Shown here in pieces: positions 58,079-64,000 of a stretch of 64,000 nt of DNA. The notes beneath the pieces were generated by a model. The model had not been told where the DNA came from. It searched no databases and saw only the letters and a program-made list of their open reading frames with translations. The stretch lies in contig JAJKFJ010022743.1 of the NCBI GenBank assembly GCA_027382625.1, positions 1 through 64,000 of the forward strand, read 5' to 3'. Position 1 is the first letter of the stretch; the number at the start of each line of letters is the position of its first letter. The stretch is from Tetmemena sp. SeJ-2015 (lineage: Eukaryota; Ciliophora; Spirotrichea; Sporadotrichida; Oxytrichidae). The translations under genes were made by a program, and so were the position numbers.

Positions 58079-59593
58079 ATGGGTTAGTGCTCGTGTTTAG
58101 TCTCATCACAGCCAGATGGCAGACAAACAGCTTATTCCAAGTTTTCGCGTCGCAAATAGTCAGAGATGCCAGGCTCCCTCCAATTTTCTCCCAAGCCACT
58201 AAGAAGCGAAAGACAAAATCTAATATCCAACCTTATAATCTATTCTATCATTCTTGCAATTATGTAACATACTGGAAGATTTCAAAGAAGAGGAATTCAA
58301 GCACCTCATATCAGACCAAGTGAAGCTTGAAAATTTTGAGATATTAAAGGTTATCGGATGAGGCGCTTTCGCAAAAGTTTACTTGGTCAGGAAACACGAC
58401 GATAAAACGGGGGAGGTTTCACATATGGCGCTCAAAGTTCTCAAGAAGAAGCAACTCTATTAGAAGGGCTAAGTGCATCACACAGCCCTCGAAAGATAAA
58501 TACTGCTCGAAGTGAAACACCCCTTCATTGTGGAGATGCACTACGCGTTTTAATCTCCAGACAGATTCTTCTTTGCACTTGATTATGTTAATGGAGGCGA
58601 TCTGCATCATCATTTAAGGAAGAAGTCAAGATTCAGTGAAAAGGAGACCAAGTTCTACTCAGCTGAGTTGATTTTAGCTCTCGACTATTTGCATCAACGG
58701 GGATACATTTACAGAGATCTCAAACCTGAGAATATTCTCTTGGACTCAGATGGGCATATCAAGCTAACTGACTTTGGACTATCCAAGTAACTTAATTTAG
58801 AAGTGAACTCGAAGACCAATACCTTTTGTGGAACGCCTCAATATTTGGCCCCTGAAGTTATTCTTAGGAAGGGCTACAATTAATTTTATGCTACGATAGG
58901 ATGGTAGACTGGTGGGGACTAGGAATCCTGATTTACGAGATGGTAAACGGGTCTCCTCCTTTTTCTGATCTGAACTTCAATAGAGTGATCAAGGCAATAG
59001 TTTCAAAGCCTCATGTGCAGAGAGATCATTTCTCTAAGAAATTAAAATCACTGATAAATGACTTACTGGAAAAAGACCCTGAGAAGAGACTTGGCTCAGT
59101 CCCTATGGGCGGCATCCTCTCTATAAAGAAGCATCCATTAATATACAGACCATATTTGAAAATGTATTCCATTCTTTGAGGAGGTTAACTGGGATGACGT
59201 GCTTGCTAAACACACAAAACCACCTATCAAAATTAAAGTCAAAAAGGAAGAAGATACCAAGCACATGGACTTTTAAAATTAATTGTTAGAATGAATGAAA
59301 TATTTATCTTTAAAGACACTAAGTATTTGAAAGAAGCAATAAAAAATACCCCTGAGCGGGAAGGTGGAGTAAATATGGCCCTCTTAAATAAAATGCACTT
59401 CGACAATTTTACTTTCAACGGTGATGATGAGTCAGATAGGAATGGGCGAAGTGGTGGGACTGGAGGTATGGAGACAGCAGATGAGCTTTACGACAGAGTA
59501 GATTAGGCCCACAGAAGTAGCATCGTTTCTTACAGTTCTCAAGAGGGAACCCACGACAAAATATACGTATAGAATACAAAATCTAAAAAGTGA
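58079..59593 (+). CDS. AGC-family protein kinase, N-myristoylation motif
   Basis: AGC serine/threonine kinase of the AKT/S6K/PKC type. ATG 58079 gives MGQCSC, a textbook N-myristoylation plus palmitoylation signal, so membrane attachment is likely. The glycine loop reads [15 protein letters not shown], with an in-frame TGA at 58359-58361 where other kinases have any residue. Then [57 protein letters not shown] as [17 protein letters not shown] as [14 protein letters not shown], and the activation segment [20 protein letters not shown]. IESs at 58878-58894 and 59140-59173 are removed to give [13 protein letters not shown] and [20 protein letters not shown]. The C-terminal tail has a turn/hydrophobic motif region (FDNFTF) and ends NTKSKK at TGA 59591. 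The 59270-59310 joint is unresolved. Confidence 0.85.
58874..58894. other. Short IES, 17 bp, pointer CTAC
   Basis: Direct repeats CTAC lie at 58874-58877 and 58891-58894. Excision gives [12 protein letters not shown], the conserved kinase subdomain IX sequence. Confidence 0.85.
59135..59173. other. IES, 34 bp, pointer CCATT
   Basis: Direct repeats CCATT lie at 59135-59139 and 59169-59173. Excision gives [14 protein letters not shown], matching the end of AGC kinase domains (HPFF..INW). Confidence 0.88.
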
Positions 59594-59989
59594 AGTAAAT
59601 AAATATACGCAACTTATAAAAATAGTCATCATCATCAATACCCATCTAAATCCAATTTATTAAAAATAAGAATTTACTTTCTTTTAATCCTTCATAGATA
59701 TTCTAGTTTAATTTATGAAATAATTTGTTTATTACCTTTGGGCGCTGTATAACCAATTTAAATATATAAATAAACGTGCAAATTTTATAAATTTAAATGA
59801 CTGCTATTTCAACAACAACAAAAATATTAACATATAAATTGTCTAAGTCTCTTCATTTCCAAATTATCTCTTGAATATCCTTACGGAAAATTATTGTTTG
59901 AGTTTCCTTCTCTAAGTGATATGAGTCATAACTCACTTATACTTCACTATGAACTACAAAAGGTTTTTATAATGAAGATATCTTTTACC
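59594..59989. other. Convergent intergenic region
   Basis: Lies between two gene ends. Very AT-rich, with no supported gene, repeat or RNA; presumed 3' flanks of both genes. Confidence 0.5.
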
Positions 59990-62900
59990 TCAGCTGTAGC
60001 AATATATTTGCTCTTCTGTTTTCTAAATGCTAATTGCCTGAAGAGCTGTTAATTATCTTCTCTGGCTAGATGACTCCTTCAAAGTATTCTTGACTTGGCT
60101 TGAACTGAGAAGGCATTTGAATACTTTCGCTATCCCTTAATCTATAATCTATTTACCTTCATTGTAACTTACTTGAGTGAGAACGGCTCTGGAGATTTAA
60201 CTGCCTCTAATTTACTCTTGAGTTGAAAGAGTTTATCGTTGAAGTTTTCCTTCTCTTTCTTGAAGCTGTTAAGGATATCATTTATGTTTCTTCTAGGTTT
60301 TTATCCTTCAGCCGAAGAGGTTTGATGAGGCTAATAAATATGCCTCTAATTAATATCTTATTCATGAGAGGCTCTAGCATTTTTATAGAATTCATTAGAG
60401 AGTGGTTCTCTTTCTTGCAAGTTTCTGTTGAAGTCCTCTCTCTGGGCCTTTTAAGGTGTTTTATCAACATTCTGGACATTTACTTCAATAGAACTATGCA
60501 TCATTGTTGCAGGCTTGTACTTATGAATAAGCTCATGACTCTTGTGTTACTTAGCGTCTCCTCCGCTTAAGAATGTGGGCTGACTTAAGTTTATATAGGC
60601 AGTTTATTTTTGATTGGGGGTTTGGGTCTAGCTTTAAAGTTTGGCATAGTTGCTGGGTGAAGTTACTTACACAAGTTCTTGCTAAGAGGCAGAATGATTT
60701 AAGGATACAGCTGTATTTTAAGTCGAGTATAGATTCTGCTGATTAACTATCTGAGAAGCTAAGAACAGGTCTTGCTACTTTGGATTGTTGACTTTATACT
60801 GCTATGTCTATTCTTAAGGATAATGAATTTGGCCATGATGATTCTGTTGATACTTATAGAGATAAGGGTGTGTCTCATGATTTTAACCTTAGATTTCAAC
60901 TTAATTAAAGGTATCGAAGAGATGAGGTTGGACTTGCATATTGCTTTATTGCTGTAAGTTTGGCCTAGCCATTCTCTCATATTGCACACTTGGATAATCA
61001 TGTTACTCCCCTTAAGCTTAGTTCTTGTTTTTCTTTTAAGAGCTGATCTATATTGCCTACTTGAGTGAGTACTTTTTGGGAGTCTGATTGCTGTAGTTAT
61101 TTTAATTGCCATAATACTGATGAGTTGGTTAATGAGAGTAGTCTTAGGTAATTGGCTGGTTCTAGTTATGCATAGACTTGAATGCACCTCCACTCATGGT
61201 TTCATTTGAATATGGTTCATACTTGGCTGGTGAAATGTCATTGATGGAGTAGTTAGTTTTGAAACTCTACTTCTCTTGAGGCCTTTGTTCTCTTGCATCT
61301 TGCGCCTCATTGAAATTCCTATCATGGTGAGTTTGATCAAAGGTCTAGCTGCTGCCAGCTATCAGACTCTAATTATAAGATTGAAGGTTGGAATTTGCAG
61401 CCATGGAAGGTAGTGCTCTAATTTTTAGAATAGCATCACAAGCCATCTTTATCACCTCGTCAAATTTAAGTGACTGCTCGTTGCTTTTACTTTGCTATTA
61501 GTTGATGAAGCCCTCATTTTGTAAAGCCATCAAGAGTTTATTTTTAGTGAGCATTAGTTTTGTCTCCCAAGAGGTATTAACTTGGCCAACCTATTCCTCT
61601 AATCTTAGTTTTTCGTCGTTATAGGCTTCCCTTTCTTGGGATATCAAATCTCTCAGCTCAGTATTCAACTCAGTCATTCTCTTTGCTTTATCTTAATGAC
61701 TTTCCATTTCCTTCTCACAATTAATTGAAAATATATGCATTTATTTGGTGTATTATTTGAACAATCCATCATCTTAATTTAGCATTCTTCTATTTATTTG
61801 CTCAAGCTAGCTATGGTTTCCTTCATTTTACTTAGCACTTAGTTCATTTCAATGTTTCGATCTTCCAATTCTAGATTCTTCTCACTTAGAACTAAGTATC
61901 TCTCCTCGTGATTCATATGCTGAGAATTAAAATATTTCTAAAATACTCCTGAGAGGATAAGTTCTTATACTCGTTTTTAAGTTAATTATGCTCTAAACTT
62001 AGCAGAGAGTACTCCTTCTCCAAATTCTGAATCTTTTCAGTCTAATCGTAGATTTTATCAAGAGCTTTATTCAAATTAGATTGCATCTCCAAATTATTTT
62101 TATTTTCCACATAAGATAAAATTGATTTGCTATGAAGAATTGTTGATGCTGCCATACTGATTGCCAAATTAATGCTGATTGATTCCAAAGGATTTATCAA
62201 CAGATTTCACCTGCTGGCTCCTTCTTAAGTTACCATGATCTACTTAGCCGAAATTTTCAATCGTGCCCTGTCCACTATAAGCTCCACAGTTCCCATTAAG
62301 CTCTTAATTATGAATCAACGTTTAATTTACCCCACCTGCAGTAGAGTTAGGTGACTGCTGCAAACGGTTCCCTGACTTTGTGCGCTGCTTCTTTTGCTAT
62401 TTTCTTTCTTTTTGCTTGAGCTGCTTTTCTTACTCTTGAATTTTCTGATTTAGTTCGACTATCTGCTACTCAAGAGCGAATACATTTTCTTATTTTAAGC
62501 TTTGGTAGCCCTTTTAAGAAAACGTAAGAAAATATACTGACTAGAAGGAGCTACAGACCTATCTTGAATTTTCTTGAATAGGTTTAAAATCTGAGCTGAG
62601 ACACCATCAAGAGCTTGCAATTCAACAAACTCTCTTTACAATTTAAAGTATTCCGCCAGAGTCTTCTGATTCAAATTTCTTAACTCATCTAGTACTCTTT
62701 CGTCTGAGCTGCTCTCTGGGCTGTCATGGCTGAATACTGAATCTTAAATTACTAATCTTCATCATAATTGCATTAATCATTATAGAATCTAGTTGAAGGA
62801 AGGTTTCCTCTAATTTTTGATTTTTGAGTTCGAAGGCTTTGCTCTTAACGTAAATTTCATAGAATTTCACCACTGCTTCTTCCATCATGTTATAGAGATC

Positions 62901-63388
62901 CTTGAAGCTTCTATTTTTGGATTCAATTAGCTCACTCTGGCTCTAGCCTGGCTTCACTGCTGAAAAGAACTCTTAGTATAACACATCTAAGAGTGGTACG
63001 TTCACCATTCCGCAAAATTTAGTATCGTACTTTGCCTGACTGTTTTGAAGGCCGTTTTAAGCTTATGTAGAGGGCTTGGTAAAATCAGATACACAAGTCT
63101 GCTATGAAGGTCTTTCATCTCTCTATGCTCTATTTGGAGAATTTATATTAGGAAGAGTAGACACATTCTGCAGTAATTTAAAAGTATTAGAATAAATTTG
63201 GAGTCTATGTACTTCTTGATGTCCAGCAGTTGATCTAAGAGGGAGATAGAGCTGCCCCTCAAATTGTAAGGCTTGGTCTGAGATGGAATCTGGAAGTAGA
63301 TATCTTGAATCAGCTCCACCACTTACGGATTATCAAGTAAAGACAATTGGCCCCTCTCGTTCTGATCTACCATCCCAATATCACTCAT
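59990..63388 (-). CDS. Long coiled-coil protein with Q/N-rich C-terminus
   Basis: Not recognised beyond structure. Start ATG 63388 (MSDIGMVDQNERGQLSLLDN), continuing SISLLDQLLDIKKYIDSKF. After an IES or intron near 63135-63190 come QNVSTLPNINSPNRAQRDER, CGMVNVPLLDVLYQEFFSAV, FKDLYNMMEEAVVKFYEIYV and SSSDERVLDELRNLNQKTLA, a globular then helical N-terminal domain. A Q/K-rich linker (QEQEKQLKQKERKQQKKQR) is joined, after removal of a 67-bp IES (62129-62195), to SVDKSILSYVENKNNLEMQS. A long coiled coil follows (YDQTEKIQNLEKEYSLLSLE; NLELEDRNIEMNQVLSKMKE; MTELNTELRDLISQEREAYN). The C-terminal 450 residues are Q/N/S/H-rich (MAANSNLQSYNQSLIAGSSQ), with a last helix NDKLFQLKSKLEAVKSPEPF. TGA is at 59992-59990. 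A centrosome or basal-body scaffold is plausible but inferred only from composition. Confidence 0.65.
62124..62195. other. IES, 67 bp, pointer GATTT
   Basis: Direct repeats GATTT (AAATC on the coding strand) lie at 62124-62128 and 62191-62195. Excision joins QQVKSVDK to SILSYVENKNN and moves between two otherwise incompatible frames. An ATG at 62155 that could be mistaken for a gene start lies inside the removed part. Confidence 0.6.
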
Positions 63389-63513
63389 CACCTTATTCTC
63401 TTTATAATTGTATAAGAAGCAAAAATATAGTCAAAAGTAGTTGTTAAGATTAATTTAAATTCGGAAAGAGGTGTTTGCTAAAATTAAAAGAGTTAATTGT
63501 TAATTTGTCAAAG

Positions 63514-64000
63514 ATGTCTAACAAACTCTCGCAGTCGAGTTCTCACAGAATAAATTAGCATCAAAATAATGGTGGCTAGCAGATAGGATATTCTTAGATC
63601 CATGGTAACACACACGGGACATACTCTCATAGCAACCAATCAACTTCTAATAACAACAGTATCGCAACGGCGGGTTCAATATCTCATAAGCAGTCAACAA
63701 GTTAGCAGCCTCATGGTTTCTCTAACACTAATCAGTTCGATATCGTAAGTTTTCGTATGTGTAAAGGTTTCTTTAGATCCTCGGAAAAGCTTTAAATATA
63801 CAAGAGCAGATGGTGGGAGTAGCCAAAAATGTACAAAAAGTTACTAAGCAGACAAAGGTAAGTATGGATCATAATTTATTTTGAGTAGACTTTTAAAGAC
63901 ATCGCGGAGGCTCTGATTTCGCAAATGTAATACCTGAAGGACGGTAATTTCACCCCTCTCTCCTTGGTTGCATCCCCAACTTTTAATAACTTGAAGCTTG
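63514..64000 (+). CDS. Unrecognised protein, 5' part only (runs off the window)
   Basis: Start ATG 63514: MSNKLSQSSSHRINQHQNNG, a low-complexity S/N/Q/H segment of about 75 residues. A GTAAG...AG intron lies at about 63747-63790, then a helix LNIQEQMVGVAKNVQKVTKQ. A second intron (about 63857-63887, donor GTAAGTATG) leads to TFKDIAEALISQMQYLKDGN then FTPLSLVASPTFNNLKL at the edge. No family is recognised from this part. Confidence 0.55.

Noticed and set aside
62100..62155. ATG at 62155 as the start of a separate coiled-coil gene
   Set aside because: Removing the GATTT-flanked IES joins the upstream and downstream coding in one frame, and the ATG lies within the removed part.
1..64000. Telomeric C4A4/G4T4 tracts, TBE-type transposase genes, CRISPR arrays, rRNA genes
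   Set aside because: None was seen on reading both strands; no such features are claimed.

Overview
This window is eukaryotic and almost certainly from the germline (micronuclear) genome of a spirotrich ciliate of the Oxytricha/Stylonychia/Tetmemena kind. Two things show this. First, every recognisable gene reads through TAA and TAG as glutamine and stops only at TGA. Second, many genes are interrupted by short segments that are not GT-AG introns. Each is flanked by a short direct repeat (pointer), and removing the segment plus one repeat copy restores a conserved protein in frame: RPS18, AP-1 gamma, the P2X receptor, mitochondrial S6, an AGC kinase, an anoctamin and others. These are internal eliminated sequences (IESs). 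At least two genes are scrambled as well. In the P2X gene one coding segment (MDS) lies inverted between 18-bp and 16-bp pointers, and an IP3-receptor-like gene contains an inverted segment with a 7-bp pointer. The species is an inference. No C4A4 telomere repeats were seen, so this is not a string of macronuclear nanochromosomes.

Layout, left to right. 0.3-2.7 kb: scrambled IP3R/RyR-like fragment (+). 2.8-8.2 kb: NEK kinase (-), split in its activation segment by a 441-bp inverted-repeat element. 8.2-10.5 kb: ankyrin protein (-). 10.6-11.2 kb: EMC8/9 (+). 11.4-20.0 kb: three Q-rich unknown genes (-); the last carries a 586-bp element with 87-bp perfect inverted repeats. 20.1-22.4 kb: AidB-type acyl-CoA dehydrogenase (+), tail to tail with a Q-rich coiled-coil gene (-). 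23.8-27.1 kb: proline-rich coiled-coil gene (-). 27.2-30.5 kb: Q-rich gene (+). 30.6-35.3 kb: ankyrin-anoctamin-B-box gene (+). 35.4-38.4 kb: AP-1 gamma adaptin (-). 38.6-42.0 kb: coiled-coil gene (+). 42.1-43.7 kb: sperm-tail PG-rich repeat protein (-). 44.0-47.2 kb: two PABP-like genes (-). 47.8-48.5 kb: unknown gene (+). 48.8-49.7 kb: RPS18 (-). 49.9-52.9 kb: a charged nuclear-type gene and a zinc-finger coiled-coil gene (-). 53.0-54.5 kb: P2X receptor (+). 54.6-55.5 kb: mitochondrial S6 (-). 56.1-57.9 kb: glycine-zipper protein (-). 58.1-59.6 kb: AGC kinase (+). 60.0-63.4 kb: long coiled-coil gene (-). 63.5 kb to the end: start of another gene (+).

Genes are packed closely, often about 100 bp apart. 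There is no operon logic; the neighbours are unrelated housekeeping, ciliary, signalling and vesicle-traffic genes. The most interesting content is not one protein system but the DNA-elimination architecture: conventional IESs with 4-11 bp pointers, very short ones (13-19 bp), two large transposon-like IESs with terminal inverted repeats that must leave precisely from coding exons, and inverted MDSs. Gene ends given here come from hand translation with the ciliate code. Where exon, MDS and IES joints could not be resolved the entry says so.
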